Source: Chara braunii (taxonomy: Eukaryota > Streptophyta > Charophyceae > Charales > Characeae). Taken from it: DNA of 52,220 bases. The notes beneath the pieces were generated by a model, which had not been told where the DNA came from, ran no database searches, and saw only the letters and a list, made by a program, of their open reading frames with translations. This document shows, one piece after another, positions 20,905 through 31,812 of the stretch; position 1 is the stretch's first letter, and every line of letters begins with the position of its first letter. The stretch lies in the NCBI GenBank assembly GCA_003427395.1, contig BFEA01000219.1, positions 1,921,446 through 1,973,665 on the forward strand, given 5' to 3'. The position numbers were made by a program, and so were the translations under genes.

Positions 20905-22570
20905 AAAAAAAAAAAAAAAAAAAAAAAAAAACGAAAACAGGGCCGCCGATCGAATTTATCTACGGGGGACCCAGCATTTGACTTTTCCGCCTTGTTTTCT
21001 TATGGCGATAAGTTTCGGATTGCGAGGCTGGGGCCGTGTACTTGTGTTTTAAACCGAAAAGGTCTCCGCATGGGCGCTTTCCACCAATTATCCCATGGCA
21101 TTGTATCCCCACTAGTCCACTGAAGAGGAAAGGGCAAAAACAAAAAGTATCTCCAGACTAGCAGTCCGGACGGGCCTGACCCTCACCAAATCTGTGGGTG
21201 CCAAAAATATCCTACCAATTAGAGGAGTCGAAGTCGAGGAGTTCGAGAGTGTCTGGTGAGTGCTCACCAACTAAATTCCTCATGGATTCTAACTTCTTTC
21301 TGGCGTACTAGAGTTGGTGAGGTAGTGTGGTGACGCCTACACCTCAGCAAAGACCGCTTCTGGTGAGTAGTGCGGCCAGCACTGCTCACCAAACTTGAAA
21401 ATGACTGATGAGTTCTTAGCAATGCTTTCAGTGGCCTCTAAAACCCACCAAAACTATGGGTCTCGCTCCACTACTCTAGAAACTGGCCATTTCTTGAGCG
21501 CGGCACCGCTCCACTTCCTCTAGACGCCAGGTCTGGAATTCGGGTTCTTGAGCTGTATCTACTCACGAAAATGGCGAGAATCCGTCGTCGCTCCACTACC
21601 TCATGAAACACACTCTTAAAAATGCATTTCTTGAGTTGTCAAAACCTCCTGTCCCGTGGCACTCTTGACTTTTCGAGAGTTCCCGCCTGCAGCGCCGTGA
21701 ATTTCAAGGGAGGCATCCAGGACCTTCGAAAGTTGAGCATTTTTTTGAAGTGCACTTGAAGTCTGGCCGGACAACAACATGCTGGCCGTGTCGTGTAGCT
21801 CTCTCAAAGAGCGGTCTGACATCCGAGAGGCCTTCTTGAGTTTGACCTTCTACAGTAAGTGGAGCGATGTTCTCTTTTTCAGTCGTTTCCAAAGTCTGAC
21901 AGCTCTAGACTCGCTCTCGAAAATCTTCGAGAGTAGAGTATTGGAGCGAGACCCTATGCCTGGCGGAACCAATTACCACACAAAAGCTCTGTTGCATGGA
22001 ATTGTGTCACAACCGGTCCACTGAAGACAAGACAAACAAGAAAAAGAAGTATGCCCAAAGTTCCCCAAACGAGCAGTCGGGACGGGTCTGAACTAGCAGT
22101 CTGGGCTGGTGGGAACTCACCGAAGTAAGAAAAAAAAAAAAAAAAAAAAAACTCACCGAAGTTGGGGGTGCCGGAAAGCTCCCACTAGAAGGAGGAATTG
22201 TTGGCGGTGCATTTTTGGTAAGCCCTCACTAACTGATATCCCCACAAATTCTGACAGGTTTCTGACACGAATGAATTGGTGAGGTCATGGGGGACTGGCG
22301 ACCTAACCAAATACTGTGTTTAGGGAGTAGTGTAGCAAGCTTAGGCCCATCGATAGTTGTGAATAGGAGTCCTGTGAATAGCTATCTTGAGCTCTTTTTT
22401 TTCAAAGCTAAGTTGAGTAAGGGTCTGATCACGCAGTAGTTATGTTGAGTAATTTTGACGGAAACAGTAGATCGCATTGTATCCCAAATGTTCACCAACT
22501 GCTGGTTTTCAGGTGGGCATCGACAGTCATGATCAAATGACAAAAAAAGGGGGGCTGAAGTTCTGTCGGT
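20905..22570. repeat. Related dispersed repeat pair with poly(A) runs
   Basis: Blocks at about 21088-21390 and 21970-22330 share a series of motifs in the same order: ACCAATTA, GTCCACTGAAGA, a GACTAGCAGTC or GAACTAGCAGTC segment, TCACC(A/G)AA(A/G)T, TCCCACTAGA-like, and a CTCACTAACT/CTCACCAACT segment, at an offset of about 880 bp. Poly(A) runs lie near 20905-20930 and 22131-22150. No coding capacity is evident. Confidence 0.5.
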
Positions 22571-22575
22571 TTGAA

Positions 22576-22815
22576 GTGGTTTTGTGGTGCGTCTTTTAGT
22601 CAGAGATGAATCACGGGGTAGAGAACTGCAAGGGGTACCTGTTCAACAAGCCAACACACTTCAAGAGGGGATATATGAATTCTATTGACAAACAAGACAA
22701 AACAAAACAATAACAAGTTGATTGCATACTTAACAAATCATGTCATGAATAGTCAGGTTGATAACAGTTGAGACCCTCCGTAAAACTGGGAATCTCGGAC
22801 CATCCACCAATGCAC
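22576..22815 (+). repeat. Direct repeat, left copy
   Basis: About 240 bp running from GTGGTTTTGTGGTGCG through GGGGTAGAGAACTGCAAG and ACAAGTTGATTGCAT to CCACCAATGCACC. It is about 92% identical by eye to 23435-23669. Together with the neighbouring tyrosine recombinase it could be one of the direct repeats that DIRS/Pat-type elements carry. Confidence 0.8.
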
Positions 22816-23434
22816 CGAGGGCACGGGCGGGCGGGCCCGGATTTTCGCGCGGTGAACGCGAACTGGAAATGGAAAGTCTCACACTGTTTTCCGCCATTGC
22901 AGGTACGAAGATCCAAGCGTTCGCAGCGGTTGCGTCCAAAATCCGCCAGAAAAAAAACCTGCGAGCTACCCGCCTATGCCTATTGAAATAACTACTGTTT
23001 TTTCCGCACCTCCCCTTCAGTCTTACCATCAGTCTGGCGCTCACAGAGCGGTTGGTCCTTCAGCCTTTGCCTTGGTCCCTCCATTTTTCTTTGATTCCAT
23101 TGGTCGAACCGGTGAGTGGGGCCCCAATTGCCTCCGTGCTCCTTTTCAAGGGTCCGGTACCGGGCAACCTTTCGAGGGTGTTGCTGAGGCTGGGGTTCTG
23201 TCGGCCCAGCCTTCTGCCTGCTATTTTCAGGTTGTGAATCCTACTTCAAATACCCCTCCTTCTTGTGGCTGAAAGTGGGTTCTTTCAGAGTCTGCTGCCG
23301 CGAACCCTGGTGAGTGTAGCTTTCTACTTTATCTTTTGCCAGTCATGATTTTCCATTGATTCTTGCTTAGTTTACGCTGATACATGCAGCTTCAGAACCG
23401 GGACCAATGGAGAAATGATATTCACGTCATCTAT
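22816..23434 (+). other. Segment enclosed by the direct repeats
   Basis: This 620-bp segment between the two repeat copies holds an open frame at 22976-23272 with no known domain. GTGAGT occurs several times. It could be a decayed gag-like ORF of a tyrosine-recombinase element, judged only from position. Confidence 0.3.
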
Positions 23435-23669
23435 GTGGTTTCGTGGTGCGTGTTTTAGTCAAAGATGAATCACGGGGTAGAGAACTGCAAGGGGTACCTG
23501 TTCAACAGGCCAACACAGTTCAAGAGGGGATATATGAACTGAATTGACAAACAAGACAAAACAAAACAATAACAAGTTGATTGCATAATTAACAAATCAT
23601 GTCATGAATATTGATAACAGTTGAGACCCTCTATAAAACTAGGAATTTGGGGCCATCCACCAATGCACC
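23435..23669 (+). repeat. Direct repeat, right copy
   Basis: Second copy of the 22576-22815 repeat, differing by scattered substitutions and a few small deletions. It ends at the same CCACCAATGCACC motif, after which the two copies diverge completely. Confidence 0.8.
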
Positions 23670-24124
23670 TCCTGACCATCCCAACTTCCCCACCTTCATT
23701 TACCAAATGCAATTGTTGTCATTTGTGTACAGGAGATGGTGGTTGGAAAGACTCCTTCATCGCAGTGTGGATGCTATTCAGCATCAACCCAGAAGTTAAG
23801 TAGAGGGAGAGTACAATCAAGGTTTGAAAGATTCAAGAAAACTGATTGCTGAGTATGGTCTTTTCAAGAACAGTGAACGAGAGAGAGGATGGATGATGCG
23901 TTCCTTGAATGAATGACTTACACGCAATGACGTAGGTCGCAGTATTGAAAACTGCAATGATTTAGATGCGCTAGCTTTTTTCCAGGGATAGTGGTCGCAC
24001 TTTTGACAAATTTGGTCAAACTTTTCCTGCTTGTAGTACAGTTGAATCCGGCTTCTGTTGCCTTAGCCGCTGCTTCCAAATTCGTGGGCGAGAAGGTAGA
24101 GAGAACCCTTGCAATAGTTCCAAG

Positions 24125-24778
24125 GTGAAAAATTATGGTCGTGCTTATAAGAATTATGCTCTGAGAAGGGGAGTATCAGAAATTCAGGCTCCTCCTATGA
24201 CTCAAGCAAAGATGCAGACAATTTACCGAGGATTAAGAGAGAGGATGAAAACACAAAGTGGATGCCGCCGCTATGCAGAGACATTGTGCGATCTATGTGT
24301 TATGAGTTACTTGTGGGAGAGCTCGTAGAGGGGAGGTGAAGGATTAAGGCTACGAGGAGTTAAGATTGACGAGAAAGTCAGGTTGGTTCAATCGGCCTAT
24401 AAAAAAACCCTCCGAAAAGGTCGGCAGGGGGCAATCATTTTGCGTGAGCGTAATGGTGAAAGGGCTTCTTTTCTAGAGCTCATGGAGGAGCTGCGCATTG
24501 TTTATAGTAATCTTGATCCTCCTATTGATCTCCGTGATGGCGGGCCACTCTTTCGGAGTACAAAGACAAAATAGATGCTAAGTCTGAGTGGTTTTAATCG
24601 TCAGTTAAAAACTTGCCTCCAAAGATTACGGATTTATGAGGGAGAGAGCCGTCATAGTTTTAGAGTAGGCGGGGTTCGGGAAGGGAATAAGCAAGGGTGG
24701 AGTCTTGAAAAGATGTTGGGACAGGGAACTTGGAAGACCTTCTCGTCTTTTATGCGGTATGGCTATGGCTGCCGCTGA
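24125..24778 (+). pseudogene. Tyrosine recombinase (DIRS/Pat/kangaroo-like)
   Basis: One reading frame, with in-frame TAG codons at 24326 and 24572, encodes the catalytic half of a tyrosine recombinase. The Arg-I box is RGGEGLRLRG, just after the first stop. The H-x-x-R box is SRHSFRVGG at about 24650-24675, the next conserved position is GTWKTFSSF, and the likely nucleophile Tyr lies in FMRYGYG near the C terminus. The spacing and the HSFRVGG plus W-K-T patterns resemble recombinases of DIRS-type retrotransposons and Cryptons. This enzyme class integrates circular DNA without a DDE integrase. Only two stops interrupt an otherwise intact catalytic core. It overlaps tail to tail, by about 29 bp, a minus-strand pol fragment. 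If the stops are real the copy is dead. Confidence 0.7.
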
Positions 24779-25553
24779 AGATGCGCTCGGATATTCTGCT
24801 TGCCCCAGGGCCTGCCTCGCCAGGGTTCACCGATTCTCTTGGTAATCTGCTTGACGCCACGCAGGTTGAGAAGTGCTTCTTTATGAAGATTTGCTTGACG
24901 GGTCTCAATCTCATCAGAGCTGGAAACCAGTTGGTTTTCTTAGAGACAGAGTTTATGAGCAGATACTCTCCTCCAAACTGCCTGATCCTGGCTATGGCTT
25001 GCTGGATTAGGCAGGTAGGAGGAAAAACCCATCTAAAAGGTAGCGCGGACAATTTTGACCTGTCCAAGGATAAAGCGTCGACAGCAGAGCAATGAGGTGA
25101 GAAGAATTGCGATATGAATTGGTCGCATACATGCATTTCTTATGTTGCGAAGAGATCAATTACAGGTACCCCAAAGATCTTGAACAGTTCCTCCTTCTTT
25201 TTGACACACAGTCCCCAATCGGAAAAGTCGACTGCTTTTGAGAGCGAGTCTGCTTCAGTATTGAGTTCTCTGGGAATCCAGATTGGTTTTAGTTGACAAT
25301 CCGTTATGAGGAGAATCTCCACAATTTCTCTCAGAAGCTTGTTAAAATTTTTATTGGCGGATCTTTGCTTAGAGAGTAGATAGAAGACCGCTTGGTTGTC
25401 TCCTATGCATTCAATTGAAGTTGACATTAGTTCTTGGGGGGCATTCTTCTTTAGAGTTACCAGTGACTCAGTGACTGCGTACAGTTCTCTGTGAATGCTA
25501 GATTCTTGCAGCAAACTTGCTGGTAAAGCAAAGCTGGCCCTTGCGCTGATCAT
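24750..25553 (-). pseudogene. RNase H and C-terminal pol fragment of a tyrosine-recombinase retroelement
   Basis: A single frame with one in-frame stop (25140-25142) encodes an RNase H-like domain: Glu in SSIHRELYAV, Asp in CIGDNQAVFYLL and Asp in NTEADSLSK. These match the order in DIRS/Ngaro-type pol proteins. The conserved VIDLFAT tag follows, then, after the stop, the downstream segment AVDALSLDRS...FPPTCLIQQAIARI, which in these proteins follows the RNase H. The reverse transcriptase expected upstream (above 25553) is absent: Gypsy-1 begins about 25 bp away. Orientation is opposite to the adjacent tyrosine recombinase. A DIRS-type origin is well supported; that both genes come from one element is inferred. 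Confidence 0.65.
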
Positions 25554-25577
25554 CCCCTCCAGATGCTCCCAGGGGCC

Positions 25578-25808
25578 ATTGTCGTGGCCGTGCGCCCCTC
25601 CCGCCCCTCTACATGGCTGTCTTCAGAAAGTCTGACCTGCACATCAGGCGAGAGAAAGCAGACAGACACACAACGAGATTAGCCAGCAAATCCATCAAGT
25701 CTTACGATAACACATATACCCCTACTCTTTCTACTCCCTACCTAGTCTAACCAGGACATGCGACACCTTAATACAATGGTTTATTCTGAGGGGTATGAAA
25801 CTGTTTAC
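25578..25808 (-). repeat. Candidate 3' LTR or 3' non-coding end of Gypsy-1
   Basis: Follows the integrase C terminus. It starts (plus strand) with TGTCGTGG, sharing the TGTCGTG edge with 32822, and contains CACACAACGAGATTAGCCAGCA, weakly alignable with 32880-32905. Identity is too low to be sure it is an LTR. Confidence 0.3.
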
Positions 25809-26329
25809 CTATTCCCTGGCCACGAACTTCTTTAATCTGGTCCTTGACACCCAATCCTGCCACCCTGTTCCGTTCAGCTCCTCGATCTGGTAGGTTCCAA
25901 ATTCGCCGCATCGCAAGATCCTATAGGGCCCCATCCACCTTTTGTCGAGTTTTTTCGACCATTGCTTCTCTAAAGAGAAGTCGTATAGCAATACGACACC
26001 CCCAACAGCCAGCGGCTCCTTCCTCACTCGCGCCATCTAGTCCCATCGCATCTTATCCTCCATGCGGCTCCTTTCTACCTGATTGGTAGCCTCTCGTAAT
26101 CTTTCTTCCGCCGCTCCTACTTGTCGTGCTCGAGTATCGAGTAGTTTTTCGAAGGACAGGTTAACTTCCAAGTTTTTGCGCCTCTAGGTTTTCATAAAAC
26201 TTTATATGGGAAAGGTGGCATGCCTCCCATACTATAACGTGGTTAGCGCGTATTTGGTAGTTCTTTTCACCGTGACATTCTCTACGAAGAAAACTGCCCG
26301 TAGGAACTTTGGTCACTGACCAGGTTTGC
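25809..26329 (-). pseudogene. Gypsy-1 integrase C-terminal domain
   Basis: The frame 25809-26036 contains GVVLLYDFSLEKQWSKKLD and RWMGPYRILRCGEFG, the basic segment and GPY/F-type motif of the Gypsy integrase C-terminal domain, ending with VSRTRLKKF. No chromodomain follows. A stop separates it from the catalytic core; the intervening 300 bp reads as decayed linker. Confidence 0.7.
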
Positions 26330-26788
26330 CTTCTATCCACTTGGCGAGAAGATTCGTGATGGTATTGTGTCCTCTTTCCACAAACACATTTGCTTGAGGA
26401 TGTTATGCAGTAGTGTAATTTGCCGCTACGCCATACCCCGCAAGCAAGGTCCGCACCTCGTTACATGTGAACTCTGATCCTCGATCCATCATGAACTCTT
26501 TGACAAAGGGATAGGCTAAGCGTAGATAGTACTCTTCGATGCAGTTCGCCAAAACTGGGCCGGTCTTCGTGCGAATAGCCCAACCTTCCACAAACCCAGA
26601 AGGTTATCTCGCGCATTGAAGATGTAATTACACCCATTCTCCCCAACCGGCATGAAAAACAGATCCAGATGCACGACTGCACCCACTTCTGTTGCCAACC
26701 TTGGGTGTAGGGACTCCCCTGGCCTTTGTGCCGACCTCTCCTGGCAAGGTACACAAGACCGACAGTACTTGATGACCATGTTCAACAT
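26330..26788 (-). pseudogene. Gypsy-1 integrase catalytic core
   Basis: Three pieces keep the DDE signature in order: first Asp in VVHLDLFFMPVG, second Asp in FMMDRGSEFTC, and Glu in FVERGHNTI (about 26360). The zinc-binding Cys pair is in YCRSCVPCQE at the start. A frame change near 26590 and a stop at 26403 break the protein, so it cannot act. Confidence 0.75.
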
Positions 26789-26890
26789 CCCATCCCAGTA
26801 GTATAGCTCGCTAATCTTCGTGTGCGTGACACTTACTCCCCTGTGCCCTCCTCCTGTACCGTCGTGGAATGCTGCAATGATGTCGATCTG

Positions 26891-27433
26891 TCAGTTCATC
26901 CCACATACAATTCTCTTGGGATTCCCGACCTGTCGCTTTATGAAAAGATGGCCATCTCTTATTACGTAGAGGTGCCTTATCTTCTGCGCCTTACCACTTG
27001 CATCTCTATCCCTCATCTCACAGGAGAGGAGCAGCCCCAACTCCAGGTAGATTCCATAATATTCTTCCGCACGGAAGACTTCCTTGATCTCCCTTTCCTC
27101 GAACTCATCATCCCGGCTTTCAGGAATAAAGTCCTCGCCCTCCATAGGATTGAATGAGCCCTTTTGATCTAAGTTTCCTTGCAGAAGCGTATTTGTAAGC
27201 AGATACATCCCTCCCATTAACTGCTCATGCTCCTCTACCTGGGTAGGGCCTTCCTCTATCGTCCTCACTTTCTCCGCCAGACTGTGTGTACCTGCCAATG
27301 CCAACTTCATCATCCAGTGGACATCCTTACTTCCCCAGGGATCCTCCTCTTGAAAGGGCTTGAGGACCAATTCCTCCTTCTGCTCATACCCCTTAGGCGC
27401 TAGCCATATGGAGTGGCTGACGCAACTAGGCAC
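26891..27433 (-). pseudogene. Gypsy-1 RNase H-integrase connector
   Basis: A 180-residue frame rich in Glu ends in KIRHLYVIRDGHLFIKR, the beta-rich segment that precedes the integrase zinc-binding domain in Gypsy pols. It has no catalytic residues of its own. It sits between RNase H and integrase and is bounded by stops. Confidence 0.6.
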
Positions 27434-27442
27434 TCATAAGGA

Positions 27443-28075
27443 TCACTCATTTATATGGAGGCGGACATCGTCTTCTTGGTCCAAGAACCCATCAACTGGT
27501 GGAGAGTCTTCTATTGACTCTTGATCTGACCCATCGTAGTTGATGCGGCTCAACCCGTCTGCCATGTTCTTGTCCCCTGGAATTTTCTCCAGCTCAAAGT
27601 TAAACATCCAAATGTACGTCAACCATCTAGTGACGGTTGGGTCATATGGAGTATAGTTCTTCAAGGAACAGGCGAGCGCAGTGGGGTCCACCCTTAGTAT
27701 GAACCTTCTGCCAAAAACATAGTTCCGAAAGATCCTCAGGCAGTGAAGTACCGCGGACGTCTCCTTTTTAAACTGAGAGTAGTTCCTCTCAACCGTATTA
27801 AGAGTCCGATTTTCTAATCTTAGCGACCTTTCCTTCCCCTCAGCATCTGCCTGAACTAAAACTCCTCCCAGGACAGTAGGTCCAGCGTCCGTCTCGATGA
27901 TGAACGACTTTTCCTTGGTGACTTCGTAGTTAGGCGCCCCCAACACCAAACCCCCTTCTTTAAACTCTTCCTTCATCCGCCTCACAGCCTCTTCCTGATC
28001 TCCACTCCAAAACCATTGCTGATTCTGGCGCACTAGCTTCCTTAGATGCTCAGTCTTGGCGGCAAAGTTCTTCAC
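27443..28075 (-). pseudogene. Gypsy-1 RT thumb/connection and RNase H
   Basis: FSGDQEEAV-like WFWSGDQEEAVRRM and SFIIETDAGPTVLGGVL (catalytic Asp in ETDAG) open the RNase H. RTLNTVERNYSQFKKE carries the Glu, LRVDPTALACSLKN the second Asp region, and IPGDKNMADGLSR the last Asp. The order and spacing are those of Ty3/Gypsy RNase H. The domain is open over 210 codons. Confidence 0.8.
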
Positions 28076-28144
28076 GAAGCTCCTCCAGAACCCACAAGTG
28101 TCGAGAAAGCTCCTTACGTCTGTTATCGAATAGGAGGGTACTGA

Positions 28145-28801
28145 TCATTCCACGATTTTGTCTGTCTTTTTCACATGAGGCCTTCGACCACTCTCATTAC
28201 AGACAAAACCCAAAATGGTCGCTTCCCTCATGCAATGCTTGGACTTCGGGTCACTTGCTGTAAGGTTGTATTTTTCCAACAGGCCCAGAACCCGGTCAAG
28301 CTCCTGGACATGCTTCAAGATAAATCGTCTTACTCCAGGCATCACTTCGTCTTGCTCCTTTTCTTTCGGGCCTTTGATCGCCAAATCGTCGATATAGGGT
28401 TGGGTGATGTGTGGACTAACTGTCTACATGGCTCTAATCATATGTCTTTGCACCATTGCCACTATATTCGTCCAGCCCTGGGGGGCTACATTCATATGAA
28501 TTATCCCTCTGGGCGTATGCATTGCCGTTACAAGCCTGTCTGGCAGGTATACGGGAAACTGGTCATAACCAGAATAGAGGTCTATAAGCGAAATTATAGG
28601 CCTTCTTGCGCATGACTCTGACAATGCGTCTGCGTTTGGCAATCCTCCCACGTCTCGCACCGTTACCGCATTCAGCCGTTGCAAATCCTGCTCCCACCGT
28701 AGCGTCTCATTTGGCTTACAAAACCAAGGGGACACATACGGCCCGCTGGAATAATCGGCAACGTGCATGCGCATCTTGCCATCCTGGTAGTCCACCACCA
28801 T
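28145..28801 (-). pseudogene. Gypsy-1 reverse transcriptase palm
   Basis: Motif A is in SLIDLYSGYDQFPV, motif B in HMNVAPQGWTNIV, and motif C is YIDD at 28385-28396, followed by LAIKGPKEKE. A TAG at 28424-28426 lies between B and C in the same frame and ends the protein before the active site. The domain synthesises cDNA in intact elements; this copy is inactive as it stands. Confidence 0.8.
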
Positions 28802-28843
28802 CTTCTCCTAATCTTGATTGGGGTACCGCGCGCCCCTTAGATT

Positions 28844-29577
28844 TCATGGTTCATGTGGGACCGTGTGGATCCGAATCATCGGAATCTTGTCCACGTCCAG
28901 CCTCCCACGCTGATCATCATCAAATGCGTACGCGCGGTGCCTCTTCTTCATTAGCTCCACCATCAAAGCCTTCTCTTGGGGTGAAAGGAAGTCGGGCTCT
29001 CCAATTATTAACTTCCCTTCATTTCCCTCGTTGATACGATATGGACCAATTGCTGCCTGCTCCCGCATGCGCAGTATTAATCCTCGTTCTCGCTCGTAAT
29101 ATGATTCCTCATCTTCGGTAACGAGCACGGGAACTGGGCGGCACTTCTTATCTATCGTCTTGTACCGCCTCTGGAAACCCTGCTTAAGCCGTCCCCTAAA
29201 AAAGGGCGGCTTGTGGTTTGTGTCTGTGCCATCGCAGGGTTTCCCCTTCCACCTAGAAGCCGATAGACCACCTTCACCTCTCCCACTTGAGGGCTCTCCA
29301 AGACCTGCTCCCTCAGCGCCCTAATGACCTCGAGGTCCGCCATATCATGCGTTGCCACTATCTTCATAGCCTTATTTACATCAGTAAGGCTTAGCATCAG
29401 CACTTCGGCCCCTCCTTCCTGTTCGGGCAGCTCCCAGAGCTTCCGCCACTCGTTTTCCGATTCCTCGAAGGTAAACGAGTCAAGATTATGCCTATTTCTC
29501 CCGCTCCCTGAACCCGTGTTCCGGCAGGTGATGACTTCGTAGTTTCCACAGGCTAGGTCACATAGGAGTATGATCAT
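28844..29577 (-). pseudogene. Gypsy-1 protease-RT linker
   Basis: Two frames (29152-29577 and 28844-29128) encode an acidic linker: SFTFEESENEWRKLWE, SLTDVNKAMKIVATHD and, just before the RT, FLSPQEKALMVELMKKRHRAYAF, which resembles the segment that precedes RT in Gypsy elements. They are separated by a frame break. Confidence 0.6.
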
Positions 29578-29616
29578 CGTCCCATCGTGCTTGTTAAAGA
29601 TCAGGGTCTCTATCCG

Positions 29617-29916
29617 TCACAGGAACGATCTCCCCAGGAGGATAGAGTGGTCGACATCCGGCATGACGAAGAAGCAGGTCCTCGCCCGTACCTTCCCAAT
29701 CTCTATAATCACATTGGACGTCGTGCCACAAAAAATAACCTTGCAGTTGGCGCCATGCAACATGTCGTGGTCTGAACGGTCAATCTCCATTCCCAACATC
29801 ATTGTTTCCCTTTCCCTAATGATGTTCATCTTCGTGCCCGTGTCTACCATCCCATTACACTTCTGGTTCTTTACCACCAAATCCACCTGGCCACATGCCA
29901 CACACTTCCAGTCCAT
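29617..29916 (-). pseudogene. Gypsy-1 aspartic protease
   Basis: The frame contains NGMVDTGTKMNII (DTG active-site loop) followed by an IEIGKVRARTCFFVMP segment and DHSILLGRSFL, the flap and C-terminal ILG motif of retropepsins. It processes the polyprotein in intact copies. It is separated from neighbours by stops or frame changes. Confidence 0.75.
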
Positions 29917-29934
29917 CCTCGTCCCTGCCTCAGT

Positions 29935-30934
29935 TCAATCTACCTCCCTTGGCAGGATCGTACTCAGATGGGCATTGGGCACTGGCCTCCGCGAGAGCCA
30001 CCCCTTCATCCCGTCACGGAGCCTCGGTGCTGATGCTAAGATATCTTTTAAGTTCATCAGGTCATTGTGACCTTCGAGGAGCCTATCTACCATTCGTTCC
30101 ACATCGAAACCCTCTTCCTGCCAAACCGCGTACTTCTTCCTTTTAGGTACGTTGTCAGGCAGGCAGGCTTGGCTCAACTTCCTCCAGAGCCCCTCCCTTC
30201 TTAGCCCTTAGCTCCGCCCCCCAGTCCTCCTCTTGCCAGAGCCTGTCATCCTCTTCGGCGTCATCCTCCTCATCCCCTTTTGGGACTTCCACTACCTCCT
30301 TCCTGCGTTCGGGCTCAGACTCTCTTCGAAGGGGTGCCTGACTAGGCGCCTAGCTGGGCTCCTGACTGGTTCCGGCCTTGTTCTGGCTTCTGGTCCGCAC
30401 CGCCTGTGACACTCTTCCATGCGATGTGGGGGGCCTGTAGGTCGTCCCCGACCTAGGGCCTGATCCCACAGTCACAACCCTCGGGTACCCCTGTTGCCCC
30501 GACGATCATTCGGGCCCGGACTCATAGAGGAAGAATCCAGGGAAACTGGCCTCCCATTCCCGGGTCTCGTCACACAGATCCTTTAACTTTTGCTGGTACC
30601 TACCCATCTTCCCCAGCAGGTCCTCCATCTGCTCTAAGATGGTTACGACCCACTCTCTTTCTTCTCCCTTCTCCTCATCATCTGACTTGACGACTATTGG
30701 CTCCTCCTATATAGTCCCTGCCTTTAGCCGCTGAGTCACCTCCTCGCTCTCTCCCACAATTTCCTCGACCCTTACGCCCGGGTCCTGTCTTTCTTGCCAC
30801 ATCCTAAACATCGTCGGGGGTGCTGGCCCCGCCGCCGCTCGCCTTTGGGCCTCCTGCCTGACTCCACCTAGAGTCTTTGGGTTAATGTACTTCCCGAATT
30901 TATCGTATATATCCCCATCCATATTGGTGGACAT
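29935..30934 (-). pseudogene. Gypsy-1 pol N-terminal region
   Basis: Starts at an ATG (30934-30932) that overlaps the gag TAA by one base (TAATG on the minus strand), giving MSTNMDGDIYDKFGKYINP. A TAG at about 30707 stops the frame. A later piece (29935-30177) has FDVERMVDRLLEGHNDLMNL and APRLRDGMKGWL. No enzymatic motif. The TAATG junction could be a reinitiation site or a chance result of decay. Confidence 0.55.
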
Positions 30935-31812
30935 TAACCAGAGGCCTCATCCCGCCGCCCTTGGCAAAACCGTATAGTGTGGCCTTGATAGCCACAATGA
31001 CGGCAGGTAGCGTTTTTCGAATCGAAGCGGGGTTTTCCGTGCCCTTGGCCCCCTTCTTGACCACCCTGGCCGCTTTGATCCTGGCTCCCGTGGCCGTTCC
31101 ATCCACCGCTACGACCCCCGCCGTTCCTTCCTTGGCCTCGGCCACCGCCTCCTCGACCTCCCTGGCCTCGGTCTGCATTGCCTTGTCCGCCTTGCCCCTG
31201 GTTCCCTCCTCCGGCCATGCTAGCTTGTGATACCTGCTGCGAGGGCGGAGGTGGGGCCACGAATTGACCCTGGGCGGCCGGAGAGTTTGGCGCCCCTGGA
31301 CTTGCCGGCAGGCCTGAATAGGGAACCATCAGCCCCGGGGGAACCTGGCCCCCTCCCCATGAGTTACACGGATTATATGGGGGCCAAGGCGCTATTGGGA
31401 AATAGGACATCCATTGCCCATATGCCGCCGGTGGGGCCATCTGCGAGGGCCCCGCTGTCTTAGGCGCACTTGCGGCAGAGGCTGGTGGCGCCACGACTGC
31501 TTGTGGAGCCTGCCCTTTTCCAGAGCCCTGTCCGCCTGTTAGTAAATTGTGTTGTTTGTGCTGCGCCTTAGTCAGGGTCTGGGAACCCGTTTCCTCCCCA
31601 CCGTAGTCCTCGTGTCCGGCCTCCTCATCGGCCACCCCTAACACCCGGCCTTGGGCCACGGTCACCACTCTTTTCTGCACTTCAACCTCATTGCCATAAT
31701 CTAGCTCTACCAGGCTGCCAGCACGTCCGTGACGATCCTCTTGACCCCTGAGGTCCCAGATGCGGTGGCGTCCCTTTCCTTCCTTTTTCGCCTCTGCAGG
31801 CGCATCTGGCAT
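30934..31812 (-). pseudogene. Gypsy-1 gag C-terminal part with zinc knuckle
   Basis: A Gly/Gln-rich linker (GGNQGQGGQGNADRGQGG) leads to a CCHC zinc knuckle CRHCGYQGHTIRFC near the C terminus, the nucleic-acid-binding motif of nucleocapsid. It overlaps the upstream gag frame (31707-31812) in another phase, so a single-base indel near 31.72 kb has split gag. Confidence 0.8.
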
